Positions 5,224-12,927 of a stretch of DNA of 13,034 nucleotides are shown one piece after another. Position 1 is the first letter of the stretch. Every line of letters starts with the position of its first letter. Both the position numbers and the translations under genes were made by a program. Origin of the DNA: Phycisphaerales bacterium (GTDB lineage Bacteria; Planctomycetota; Phycisphaerae; Phycisphaerales; UBA1924); contig JAIEQQ010000571.1 of the NCBI GenBank assembly GCA_019747615.1, forward strand, positions 1 through 13,034. The letters run 5' to 3'. The notes under the pieces are model-generated. The model was not told the origin of the DNA, made no database searches, and saw only the letters and a program-made list of their open reading frames with translations.

Positions 5224-8082
5224 ATGTCCACGCCGATCAACGCTGTCTCACCCGCCGTCAATGGCTGGAACGCCGACTACCTGCAGCAGCAGTACGAGGC
5301 GTTCAAGCAGGATCCGGGGTCGATCCCGCCGGACTTGCGATCGTTCTTTCAGGGCTTTGATCTCGCGCTCTCCGGCGCGCCGGTGCCCTCGGGCGCTGCC
5401 GGTGATGGCGTGCCGCAGCTCCAGTACGCCGTCGATGAACTGACAAACGCCTATCGCGAGCAGGGCCATCAGGGTGCCCGTCTCGACCCGCTCAATCGCG
5501 CTCCCAATCGCCCCGCACGTCTGGACCCCGCGGCGTATTCCATCTCGTCCGCCGATCTATCCAAGGTCGTGCGCACCGGCGTGATGGCGGGTCGCGCGAG
5601 CGCCACTGTCGGGGAGATCGTCGATCACCTCGAGCGCGTCTACTGCGGCTCCATCGGCGTCGAGTTCACGCACATCCCCGATCCGCACGAGCGCCTCTGG
5701 TTCCTGGCGCAGTTCGAGCAACGCGCTGCGTTCCCGGCCCTGACTGTCGAGGATCGCACGCTGATCTTGAAGCAGCTCGCCAGCGCCGAATCGTTCGACG
5801 GGTTCCTCGGCAAGCGCTACCAGGGCAAGAAGCGCTTCAGCCTCGAAGGTGGCGAGTCGCTCATCCCGTTCCTGCAGTGGCTCGCGCAGCGCGCCGGTGA
5901 ACTCGGCACCGAAGAGATCATCCTCGGCATGGCCCATCGCGGCCGCCTCAGCGTGCTGCGAAACTTCCTGGGCAAGGACCTCCACAAGCTCTTCACCGAG
6001 TTCGAGGACGCCTGGCTCGAAGAGGCCCTCAACGGCGGCGGAGATGTCAAGTACCACCGCGGCTACTCCGGCGATCAGCCGCTGCGCGACGGCAAGGGCT
6101 CGATCCATCTCTCGCTCCTGAACAACCCCAGCCACTTGGAAAGCGTCAACCCCATCGTCATGGGCCGCACGCGCGCCAAGCAGGATCGCGAGAACGACAC
6201 CGAACGCCAGAGATTCATGTCCCTGCTGATCCACGGCGACGCCGCGCTCGCCGGACAGGGCATCGTCGCTGAGTGCCTCACGATGAGCCAGCTCGATGGT
6301 TATCGCGTCGGCGGCACGATCCACGTTGTCATCAACAACCAGGTCGGCTTCACCACCGACCCGCGCGACGCACGCAGCACCCAGTACTGCACCGACATCG
6401 CCAAAATGGTCAACTGCCCGGTGCTGCACGTCAACGCCGATGATCTGGATGCGGTCGTCGCCTCCGCGCGACTCGCGGCGGATTATCGCCAGAAGTTCCG
6501 CAAGGACGTCTTCGTCGATCTGGTCTGCTTCCGTCGCTATGGCCACAACGAGCAGGACGAGCCGACGTACACGCAGCCGCGCTTGTACGCGAGCGTGAAG
6601 CAGCACCCCGGCACCTTCACGGTGTATTCCAATCGGATGATCGAGGCGGGCGTCGTTGATCGCGCAAGCGTTGACGCGATGCTCAAGCGCGAGTTTGATG
6701 AGCTCGATGCCGGTCAGGCCGCCGCCCATGGCAAGCCGGTCAACCCGGTGCCGCCGCCGGGCCAGGGCAACTGGAAGGGCCTCAATGCCACGTACTCGCT
6801 GAAGTCTCCCAAGACCGCCATCAGCGCCGCGACACTCGCGAAGCTCTGTAACGCCTTGGGCACTGCACCAGAGGGCTTCAATCTCAACACCAAGCTCAAG
6901 GGCCTGCTTCTGGCACGCGCGAATCTGCCGACGAGCAAGAATCTCTCGCACGCAGACGCCGAGCTGCTGGCGATCGGCGCGCTGCTGCTGGATGGCTTCC
7001 CGGTCCGGCTCAGCGGGCAGGACTGCCGCCGCGGCACGTTCACGCAGCGCCACGCGGTCTTGCGTGATGAGAAGACCGACGAGCGCTACACGCCCTTGAA
7101 CAACATCCAGCCCGGCAAGCAGGCGATGCTGGACGTGTGGGACTCGCCGCTGAGCGAGTTCGGCGTGATGGGCTTTGATTATGGCTACAGCCGCGGTGCG
7201 CCGGGATGCCTCACGATGTGGGAGGGGCAGTTCGGCGACTTTGTCAACGGCGCGCAGGTGATGATCGACCAGTACATCGCCTCCAGCGAGGTCAAGTGGC
7301 AGCGCTGGGCCGGCCTCGTCCTCCTGCTGCCCCACGGCTACGAAGGCCAAGGCCCCGAGCATTCCTCCGCACGTCTGGAGCGATTCCTCCAGCTCTGCGC
7401 CGATCACAACATGGAAGTCTGCTACCCCAGCACGGGCGCTCAGCACTTCCACATGCTCCGACGGCAGATGATGCGGGACTTCCGCAAGCCGCTGATCGTG
7501 ATGACGCCCAAGAAGTACCTGCGCGCCGAAACCAGCAGCGTCGATGACCTGATCAACGCCGAGTTCCGCCACCTGATCGATGATCCGACGATCGGCAAGG
7601 CGCCAAAGAACATCAAGCGCGTGATCTACTGCTCGGGCAAGATCTATCACGAGTTGCACGAGCGGCGCACGCTCAGCAAGCGCGACGACGTCGCGATCGT
7701 GCGTGTCGAGCAGCTGTATCCGCTGAACGTGCACATGCTCAAGGACATCGATTCGCGGTACCCCGCCAGCGCCGAGCGTGTATGGGTGCAGGAGGAGCCG
7801 CGGAATCAGGGCGCGTACTTGTACGCCATGGATTCGTTCGCGCAGACCGCCGGGATCACGCTGAAGTACATCGGCCGCCCGCCCAGCGCCTCGCCCGCCG
7901 GCGGCAGTGAGTACGCCCACAAGAAGACGCAGGAAAAGATCCTCACCGAAGCCATCGCCCCCGCGCCCGCGGCACCAGCTGGCGCGCCTGCCGCCGCGAC
8001 GGCCGCCGCGGCCCCCATCGCCGCCAAGTCCAACGGTCATGCAACCCCGGCCTCCACAAAGTCCCCATCAACCAAACGCTGA
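5224..8082 (+). CDS. sucA: 2-oxoglutarate dehydrogenase E1 component
   Basis: The 952-residue thiamine-diphosphate enzyme decarboxylates 2-oxoglutarate and passes the succinyl group to the lipoyl arm of E2 in the TCA cycle. ATG 5224 is chosen because the family N-terminal motif (NADYLQQQYEAFKQDPGSI, about 17-35) starts soon after; the SD is weak, and ATG 5170 adds an unlike extension. Motifs seen: GMAHRGRL (235-242, His238), the ThDP/Mg site HGDAALAGQG (337-346) with INNQVGF (370-376), GHNEQDEP (440-447), RGTFTQRHA (603-611), HGYEGQGPEHSSARLERF (704-721) and EEPRNQGAY (857-865). These cover the transketolase-like ThDP, pyrimidine and C-terminal domains. An Ala/Pro-rich tail of about 43 residues (910-952) is unusual for E1. 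sucB follows 126 bases later on the same strand, as in the classical sucAB operon. Confidence 0.97.
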   Translation: MSTPINAVSPAVNGWNADYLQQQYEAFKQDPGSIPPDLRSFFQGFDLALSGAPVPSGAAGDGVPQLQYAVDELTNAYREQGHQGARLDPLNRAPNRPARLDPAAYSISSADLSKVVRTGVMAGRASATVGEIVDHLERVYCGSIGVEFTHIPDPHERLWFLAQFEQRAAFPALTVEDRTLILKQLASAESFDGFLGKRYQGKKRFSLEGGESLIPFLQWLAQRAGELGTEEIILGMAHRGRLSVLRNFLGKDLHKLFTEFEDAWLEEALNGGGDVKYHRGYSGDQPLRDGKGSIHLSLLNNPSHLESVNPIVMGRTRAKQDRENDTERQRFMSLLIHGDAALAGQGIVAECLTMSQLDGYRVGGTIHVVINNQVGFTTDPRDARSTQYCTDIAKMVNCPVLHVNADDLDAVVASARLAADYRQKFRKDVFVDLVCFRRYGHNEQDEPTYTQPRLYASVKQHPGTFTVYSNRMIEAGVVDRASVDAMLKREFDELDAGQAAAHGKPVNPVPPPGQGNWKGLNATYSLKSPKTAISAATLAKLCNALGTAPEGFNLNTKLKGLLLARANLPTSKNLSHADAELLAIGALLLDGFPVRLSGQDCRRGTFTQRHAVLRDEKTDERYTPLNNIQPGKQAMLDVWDSPLSEFGVMGFDYGYSRGAPGCLTMWEGQFGDFVNGAQVMIDQYIASSEVKWQRWAGLVLLLPHGYEGQGPEHSSARLERFLQLCADHNMEVCYPSTGAQHFHMLRRQMMRDFRKPLIVMTPKKYLRAETSSVDDLINAEFRHLIDDPTIGKAPKNIKRVIYCSGKIYHELHERRTLSKRDDVAIVRVEQLYPLNVHMLKDIDSRYPASAERVWVQEEPRNQGAYLYAMDSFAQTAGITLKYIGRPPSASPAGGSEYAHKKTQEKILTEAIAPAPAAPAGAPAAATAAAAPIAAKSNGHATPASTKSPSTKR

Positions 8083-8100
8083 CCGGTTCCTGTCTTATTT

Positions 8101-8130
8101 GCCATTTGCTCATTTGCCATTTGCTCATTT
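8101..8130. repeat. 15-bp tandem repeat (7+8) in the sucA-sucB spacer
   Basis: Two perfect copies of a 15-bp unit, GCCATTTGCTCATTT, at 8101-8115 and 8116-8130. Each copy is itself a 7-mer plus an 8-mer ending in ATTT. A degenerate part (TCTTATTT) precedes it at 8093-8100. Confidence 0.85.
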
Positions 8131-8136
8131 CCTCTG

Positions 8137-8192
8137 CCCTCGACCCGTTCCCCCCGCCCCTCGGCCCTCGGCCCTCACACCTCGGCCCTTCC
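8137..8192. repeat. Heptamer repeat, CCCTCGG type, before sucB
   Basis: Eight 7-bp units in unbroken phase: CCCTCGA, CCCGTTC, CCCCCGC, CCCTCGG, CCCTCGG, CCCTCAC, ACCTCGG, CCCTTCC. The copies are degenerate at the edges and best in the centre. The array ends 16 bases before the sucB start, next to its ribosome site. Confidence 0.7.
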
Positions 8193-8208
8193 TCCAGGAC
8201 CCCGCCCC

Positions 8209-9477
8209 ATGCCCATCGACATCGTCATCCCCTCCGCCGGCGAGAGCGTCACCAGCGGCGTCATCACCCGCTGGCTCAAGGCTGACGGCGCGTTCGTCAA
8301 GCGAGATGAGGCGGTCCTTGAGCTTGAGACCGACAAGGTGACGCTGGAGATTCCGGCGTCCGCCGCGGGCGTTGTCACGCAGCGTGCCAAGCAAGGCGAC
8401 ACCGTCGCAATCGGCGCAATCGTCGGGACGATCGACGACAAAGCGACCGCCCCGGCCGCAGCCGCGCCTGCGACTGCCGTCGCCGCGCCCAGCGCGCCCG
8501 CCGCCGCCGCCAAGAGCAACGGCGCTGCAACGCACGCGCCGGCTTCACAACCGGTGAGCGCCGATGTCCGCGCCACGCCGCTGGCTCGCAAGGTCGCAGA
8601 GGAAAAGGGCGTGGACCTCGCCGGCCTGCAAGGCACCGGCCCCGCCGGTCGCATCCGAGAGCAAGACGTCTTGGCCGCCAGCACCGCAGCGCCCGCGCCC
8701 GCCGCCGCCTCGCGCCCCGCGGCTTCCACCGCCACAGCGCCCGCTTCGCCATCAGCCCCCGCCCAGCGCGAGCGGCTCTCGCCCCTGCGTCAGCGCATCG
8801 CCCAGCGCCTCGTCGAGGCCCAGCACACCGCGGCGATGCTGACCACCTTCAACGAAGTGGACATGACCAACGTCATGGCGCTCCGCACGCGCTACAAGGA
8901 AGAGTTCGAGAAGAAGAACGCCATCGGCCTCGGCTTCATGTCGTTCTTCGTAAAGGCCGTCGTCGGCGCGCTGAAGGCCTTCCCGACCGTGAACTCGTAC
9001 ATCGTCAAGAGCCCCTCGGGCGAGCTTGAGGTCGAGCGCCACGCCGGGCAGCACATCGCTGTCGCCGTCAGCACGCCCAAGGGACTGACCGTCCCGGTGC
9101 TGCGCAACGCCCAGGACCTGAACTTCGCCCAGATCGAGGCCGGCATCAAGGAACTCGCCGGCCGCGCCCGCGATGGCAAGCTCGGCCTCGATGATCTCCA
9201 AGGCGGCACGTTCACCATCACCAACGGCGGCATCTTCGGCTCACTCCTGAGCACGCCGATCCTCAACGCCCCGCAATCAGCCATCCTGGGCATGCACTCG
9301 ATCAAGAACCGCCCAGTCGAGCACCCGGACAAGCCCGGCGAGATCGCCCTTCGCCCGATGATGTACCTGGCTCTCAGCTACGACCACCGCTTGCTGGACG
9401 GCTCTGAGGCGGTGCAGTTCCTGGTCGCCATCAAGTCGTCTTTGGAGCGGCCCGAGCGGCTCCTGATCGGCCTATGA
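8209..9477 (+). CDS. sucB: 2-oxoglutarate dehydrogenase E2, dihydrolipoyl succinyltransferase
   Basis: The 422-residue E2 core carries the succinyl group on a lipoyl arm and transfers it to coenzyme A. The lipoyl domain covers residues 1-77, with the lipoylated Lys43 in LETDKVTLE. An Ala/Pro linker (79-119) leads to the E1/E3-binding domain (about 121-156, [16 protein letters not shown] and GTGPAGRI), then a second linker (157-185) and the catalytic domain (about 187-422). The active-site motif SYDHRLLDG (390-398) gives His393 and Asp397. One lipoyl domain and this length fit SucB rather than pyruvate dehydrogenase E2, and the neighbouring sucA settles it. AGGA lies 9 bases before the ATG. 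An intrinsic terminator follows 5 bases after the stop. No lpd (E3) gene follows here. Confidence 0.97.
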   Translation: MPIDIVIPSAGESVTSGVITRWLKADGAFVKRDEAVLELETDKVTLEIPASAAGVVTQRAKQGDTVAIGAIVGTIDDKATAPAAAAPATAVAAPSAPAAAAKSNGAATHAPASQPVSADVRATPLARKVAEEKGVDLAGLQGTGPAGRIREQDVLAASTAAPAPAAASRPAASTATAPASPSAPAQRERLSPLRQRIAQRLVEAQHTAAMLTTFNEVDMTNVMALRTRYKEEFEKKNAIGLGFMSFFVKAVVGALKAFPTVNSYIVKSPSGELEVERHAGQHIAVAVSTPKGLTVPVLRNAQDLNFAQIEAGIKELAGRARDGKLGLDDLQGGTFTITNGGIFGSLLSTPILNAPQSAILGMHSIKNRPVEHPDKPGEIALRPMMYLALSYDHRLLDGSEAVQFLVAIKSSLERPERLLIGL

Positions 9478-9482
9478 GCCAG

Positions 9483-9505
9483 ACCGGACCATGCGTTCGG
9501 TTTTT
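9483..9505 (+). terminator. Intrinsic terminator of the sucAB operon
   Basis: ACCGGAC (9483-9489) pairs with GTTCGGT (9495-9501) over a 5-base loop (CATGC), seven pairs with one G-U, followed directly by a T run to 9505. It starts 5 bases after the sucB stop. A second small perfect hairpin, CGCAC-TTT-GTGCG, follows at 9509-9521. Confidence 0.8.
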
Positions 9506-9633
9506 GATCGCACTTTGTGCGGCGGGTCAGCGTCAGTCTTGACAAAAATGTCGCGATTTCTGCGCCAAAGCCGCTTCCGCTCACGAACATGGCGTCGATG
9601 TCGCGGTGTTGTCCTTGCGGATATACCCTGAGA

Positions 9634-9644
9634 AAGATGATCTT
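9634..9644. promoter_or_regulatory. Dyad AAGATGATCTT next to a -10 box (possible operator)
   Basis: This is a perfect 5+1+5 palindrome that ends one base before TATAAT (9646-9651). Its place in the promoter spacer would suit a repressor or autoregulation by the LuxR-type protein downstream. The short length makes chance possible. Confidence 0.3.
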
Positions 9645-9645
9645 C

Positions 9646-9651
9646 TATAAT
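9646..9651 (+). promoter_or_regulatory. Candidate -10 box for the PAS-LuxR gene
   Basis: A perfect TATAAT stands 108 bases before the ATG at 9760, in a locally AT-rich patch of an otherwise GC-rich window. No good -35 hexamer lies at 16-18 bases, so it may depend on an activator. An alternative box, TATAGT, is at 9683-9688. Confidence 0.45.
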
Positions 9652-9759
9652 ATCGATTGCTCGCCCCGTCCCTCAGTCGGTGTATAGTTTGTCTGTCGGA
9701 TGCCGAATGCTCTTGGCCCCACCAATCTCGATTCTGTGCCCCACACGGAGGTTTTGCCC

Positions 9760-10536
9760 ATGACCGACCGCCCAGTCGATCACGCCGAACTCGCGGCGAT
9801 CCCCGAACTGAACGACGCGTTCGCCGCGGAGTTTTGGAACACGTTGCTCCACGACACCGGCTGCGATGTCGGTGTTGTTGATCAGGATGGTCGCTTTCTG
9901 TTTGTGAGCCAGAAGCTGAGCTTTTGGCGCCCGGAGAATGCCCGCGTCGGCCTCACTGTCAACGAGTTGCTGCCAGCGGACGCCGCGGCCGAGCGACTGG
10001 AGTTGTTCCGGCGCGTCGCGATGAGCGGCAAGCCGATCGTTTTGCACAGCGTGTGGCGCGGCGTGCGCACTCGCACAACGCTGCGGCGGCTTCCGCTGTC
10101 CGGCGATGTCGTTCGGCTGTTGATCACTTGCCGCGGCACGGTGCCCTCGGATCGTGATCGCTCGGAGACGAGCGATATCGAGCACGTGTACGCGAAGTTC
10201 GTGGATCACGGTCGCCTGGCGGTGCTGACGCCCCGCGAGCTTGAGATCCTTCGATTGGTGGCGCGCGGCCTGACGACCGCGGCGATCGCCAAGCGACTGT
10301 TCCGCAGCCGCAAGACGATCGAAGCGCACCGCCTGGCGCTGGGCAACAAGCTCGGCGTTCGGAACCGTGTCGAGCTCACGCGGATCGCGATCGAGGCGGG
10401 CCTGCTCAACGAGGAGATCCCCGGCGCACCGGAAGAGGCCGAGGCGGATCGCGATTCGGGCGGCATCGGCGGGCCCGGCGACGAGATGGACCTGCGGGCC
10501 CAGCGGCGCACGCGGCGTGTTTCGCTGCCGGAGTGA
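9760..10536 (+). CDS. PAS-like / LuxR-type HTH transcriptional regulator
   Basis: The 258-residue protein starts at ATG 9760, with GGAGG at 9747-9751, eight bases upstream; an ATG at 9700 lacks this. Residues about 25-125 look like a PAS sensor domain (CDVGVVDQDGRFLFVSQ at 35-51, then an ARVGLTVNELLP helix-turn and a beta-rich half). Residues about 154-217 form a LuxR/GerE helix-turn-helix: LTPRELEILRLVARGLT, then AAIAKRLFRSRKTIEAHR, with the recognition helix near 183-194. No receiver domain is present, so it is not a classical phosphorylated response regulator; the PAS half may sense a ligand or redox state. The tail (221-258) is Gly/Glu/Asp-rich and ends Arg-rich. The gene sits alone after the sucAB terminator and converges with the next gene. 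Its targets and signal are unknown. Confidence 0.85.
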   Translation: MTDRPVDHAELAAIPELNDAFAAEFWNTLLHDTGCDVGVVDQDGRFLFVSQKLSFWRPENARVGLTVNELLPADAAAERLELFRRVAMSGKPIVLHSVWRGVRTRTTLRRLPLSGDVVRLLITCRGTVPSDRDRSETSDIEHVYAKFVDHGRLAVLTPRELEILRLVARGLTTAAIAKRLFRSRKTIEAHRLALGNKLGVRNRVELTRIAIEAGLLNEEIPGAPEEAEADRDSGGIGGPGDEMDLRAQRRTRRVSLPE

Positions 10537-10569
10537 GGTTGAGGGCGACAGAGAATGGCCAGCGCTCGG

Positions 10570-10593
10570 CACCGACCTGAGTACAGATCGGTG
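10570..10593. terminator. Inverted repeat between convergent genes (possible two-way terminator)
   Basis: CACCGA (10570-10575) pairs with TCGGTG (10588-10593). An overlapping alternative pairs GCACCG with CGGTGC further right (10597-10602). It lies midway in the 82-base gap between the PAS-LuxR gene and the minus-strand gene, but has no T run on either strand. Confidence 0.35.
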
Positions 10594-10618
10594 GCACGGT
10601 GCTCTGGGCGGTGGTGCG

Positions 10619-11815
10619 CTATTCAAGCCAGCGGGTGAAGATCACGCGCTCGGCGTTGAGCGGCGCGTTCTTGCCGCGCCCGTCGGGCACCGCGTCCTCG
10701 AAATCAGCCTCGGTGACGCGGTCGCAGAAGAGGGCGTCGACATCCGGAATGTCGTCAAGGTCGTTGCCGAGGTCGTCCAGAGGGATTGGGTCGTTCTCGA
10801 GTTCATCGAAAGGATCCGGCTCGTCCGATGGCGAGCCCGAAGCGGCCTCGCGCGTCTTCTCAGCGTCATCGCCGGAGCGGTTCCGCTTCGGGCGGTCCGC
10901 GCGACGGTCCTTCATTCGGCCGCCCGAGCGATCGGCCTCGATCGCGGCCTGTTCTTCGTCTTCGATGAGATCCTCCACCGCTTCGCACGCCTGTCGCACG
11001 GCGGCGCTGTAGCAATCAGCGATCAGAAAGACCTCGGCATAGCGGATCTCGGCGCTCGGCGATTCCAGCACGCGCACGAGGCACCGCCAGGGCGTGAAGC
11101 CCAAAGCGTTGCCGAACTCGTCGAGGTTGCGATCGACATCGATGTTGAGCTGGAGGCCCCAGGAGTCGCGCAGCTCCTCGATGATCTCTTCGGGGCACAG
11201 CAGGTCGGGCCGGTCAGTGGGGCAGTCCAGCACGCCGCGGTGTTCGTGGAGCGCAGCGTCGGCGCCTGCGATCTGATCGACCTCGTGCAGATCAAACGCT
11301 GCCAGGATGCTCTCGACCTTCGGCTTGAGCGAGGCCTCGACGCGGACGGTGACGATCTTGTGCTCGTCGATGAAGATGTAGATGAAGGGCTCGTCGCTCA
11401 TGACGCCGAAGCCGACGAGGCCGTCCTCGTAGAACCAGCCTCGATAGCGCCGGAGGGCTTCGGTGAAGTGCTCCTGGCCGATGAGGTCGTAGGCGACGTA
11501 GGGGTCGGCCTCGCGATAGGCGTCGTTGCCCAGCACATCGAGGATCGGGTAGACGCGACCTGGCAGCATGCTGAAGAGCGAGCGGCAGAGCGACTCGACG
11601 CGGGTGGCCTTGATGACGATGTCAAAGACGTAGCGATCGGGCCATTGCTCGAGTTGGCCGGCCTCGTCGTTGGTGTCGTCGGCGTCGGCGGATTCAAAGT
11701 GCAGCGTGTAGCCGGCGCGCGAGGTCATCGGCTCGATGGGGTACGCGCCCAGCGGGAAGTCGAAGCCATCGACGGTGTGGCGCTGAATCGTGGTGTCGAT
11801 GCGGCAGCGGGGCAT
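10619..11815 (-). CDS. Unrecognised 398-residue protein with acidic tail
   Basis: I do not recognise a family. The start at 11815 (MPRCRIDTTIQRHTVDGFDF) is taken because protein-like sequence begins there; the in-frame extension to 11944 is Arg/Pro-rich and looks non-coding. No SD precedes it. Residues about 15-280 look like a folded alpha/beta region rich in aromatic and acidic residues (GFDFPLGAYPIEPM at 17-30, RYRGWFYEDGLVGFGVM at 123-139, FIYIFIDEHKIVTVRVE at 144-160). Residues 283-376 are highly charged and Asp/Glu-rich, with a basic island at 300-313, and probably disordered. There is no signal peptide or membrane segment, so it is likely cytoplasmic. The gene is divergent from coaX (187 bases between starts) and convergent with the PAS-LuxR gene. 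The long plus-strand frame over the same DNA is a codon-bias shadow. Confidence 0.75.
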   Translation of the reverse strand: MPRCRIDTTIQRHTVDGFDFPLGAYPIEPMTSRAGYTLHFESADADDTNDEAGQLEQWPDRYVFDIVIKATRVESLCRSLFSMLPGRVYPILDVLGNDAYREADPYVAYDLIGQEHFTEALRRYRGWFYEDGLVGFGVMSDEPFIYIFIDEHKIVTVRVEASLKPKVESILAAFDLHEVDQIAGADAALHEHRGVLDCPTDRPDLLCPEEIIEELRDSWGLQLNIDVDRNLDEFGNALGFTPWRCLVRVLESPSAEIRYAEVFLIADCYSAAVRQACEAVEDLIEDEEQAAIEADRSGGRMKDRRADRPKRNRSGDDAEKTREAASGSPSDEPDPFDELENDPIPLDDLGNDLDDIPDVDALFCDRVTEADFEDAVPDGRGKNAPLNAERVIFTRWLE

Positions 11816-11882
11816 GGGTGGGCGGTTGACGAGGGCGGGCCGGGTGTGAGGGGCGCGAGGGCGACGTCGTGGGCGGGGCGTC

Positions 11883-11911
11883 TTGAACGATCGGGCTGAT
11901 TGAAGTGTAAC
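11883..11911 (+). promoter_or_regulatory. Candidate sigma-70 promoter for coaX
   Basis: TTGAAC (11883-11888) and TGTAAC (11906-11911) are separated by exactly 17 bases; each matches its consensus at 4 of 6. A start near 11918 would give a leader of about 85 bases. The 187-base divergent gap (11816-12002) shows no other signal; its left half is G-rich on the plus strand. Confidence 0.35.
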
Positions 11912-12002
11912 GACGAAGAGATGGCGGGGCGCGAGCGGGCACACTCGCCACGCCGACGGTGCGACGCGCCGCTCGGGCGCGAACGCACCTACGGTCCTCG
12001 CG

Positions 12003-12926
12003 ATGAACTACGACGACGTGATCATGGTGTCGGTGGGCAACTCTCGAACTCGGGTCGCGGCGTATCGCGGGCCGGGCGATGATGCTGGCGAGGCCAAGGC
12101 CCACGGCTTGCAGCCGAGCCGGGTGCTGCTGAATGGACCCCGCGAGCAACTTGTTGCGGGCGTGGCCGACGCGATCGCTGCGTGCGTGGGCGATCGGGTG
12201 GCGGTGGTGCTGGCGACGGTGAACGAGAGCGTATCGACGGCGATGTTGCACGCGCTTCGTGAGCGGCTGGGCGGCGCGATGGTGCGCGTCTACCGGCTGG
12301 TCGCGCCGGCTCCGCGCGGTGGGTCGCGTGGCGATGGCGGCCAGGCTGCGTCGGTTGATCAGGCCAGCGACGGCGCGACGCGGCTGCCGATCCCGATCTT
12401 GACGGAGCTGACGCCGCCGCTGACGGTGGGGGTTGATCGCTTGCTCTGTGCGCTGGCGGCGCATCGACGTGGCGGCGAGGCGAGCGTGGTGATCGACGCG
12501 GGCACTGCGGTGACGGTGGACTTTGTCGATGCGTTCGGCGTGTTCAAGGGCGGCGTGATCGCCCCGGGGTATCGGATGATGCTCGCGGCTCTTGGCGCGG
12601 GGACCGACGCGCTGCCCACCTTGGACGCGACGGCGCCGCTGCCGGAGGGGGAACTCGGGCGGACGACGGCGGATGCGATTCGGCTGGGATGTGCCGCGAG
12701 CGTGCGGGGGCTGGCGCATCTGCAGATTGACCGGTACGGGGCGATGAACGGCGCGTATCCGCGGGTGATCGCCACCGGCGGCGATGCGCCGATGATCTTT
12801 GAGAACGATGAACTGGTGGAGCACATCGTGCCGGATCTTGCGCTCATGGGCATGGAAACGGCGTGGACGCTGATTCACGCTGGCGACGAGCACGACGACG
12901 CGGCCGATCGAGATGACGAGGCTTGA
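12003..12926 (+). CDS. coaX: Type III pantothenate kinase-like protein (CoaX)
   Basis: The 307-residue protein matches the ASKHA-fold CoaX family, which phosphorylates pantothenate as the first step to coenzyme A. The motifs appear in order: the N-terminal phosphate loop VSVGNSRTRVA (9-19), LTVGVDRLLCALAAHR (140-155, Asp145), VVIDAGTAVTVDFVD (162-176, Asp165 and Asp173), then GGVIAPGYRMM (183-193) and a C-terminal ATGGDAPMI (257-265). The family's first Asp (DxGNT) is Ser10 here, which may affect ATP/metal binding. An Arg/Gly-rich insert lies at about 104-127. The start at 12003 has no SD; ATG 12024 (Met8) is also possible but would cut the first strand. The tail (294-307) is Asp-rich. The next ATG comes one base after the stop, suggesting coupled translation. 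Confidence 0.85.
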   Translation: MNYDDVIMVSVGNSRTRVAAYRGPGDDAGEAKAHGLQPSRVLLNGPREQLVAGVADAIAACVGDRVAVVLATVNESVSTAMLHALRERLGGAMVRVYRLVAPAPRGGSRGDGGQAASVDQASDGATRLPIPILTELTPPLTVGVDRLLCALAAHRRGGEASVVIDAGTAVTVDFVDAFGVFKGGVIAPGYRMMLAALGAGTDALPTLDATAPLPEGELGRTTADAIRLGCAASVRGLAHLQIDRYGAMNGAYPRVIATGGDAPMIFENDELVEHIVPDLALMGMETAWTLIHAGDEHDDAADRDDEA

Positions 12927-12927
12927 G

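Noticed and set aside
5557..8040. Minus-strand open frame of 827 codons across sucA
   Set aside because: It is antisense to a gene with unmistakable E1 motifs and reads as His/Arg/Val-rich shadow sequence.
9539..9544. Perfect TTGACA as a -35 box
   Set aside because: No -10-like hexamer occurs 16-18 bases downstream (GCGCCA region). It lies too far from the TATAAT at 9646.
10367..11899. Long plus-strand open frame (510 codons) antisense to the 398-residue protein
   Set aside because: Its translation lacks recognisable motifs and starts within the LuxR-type gene. The minus-strand frame has the better protein-like composition and a plausible start. It is a shadow of GC-rich codon use.
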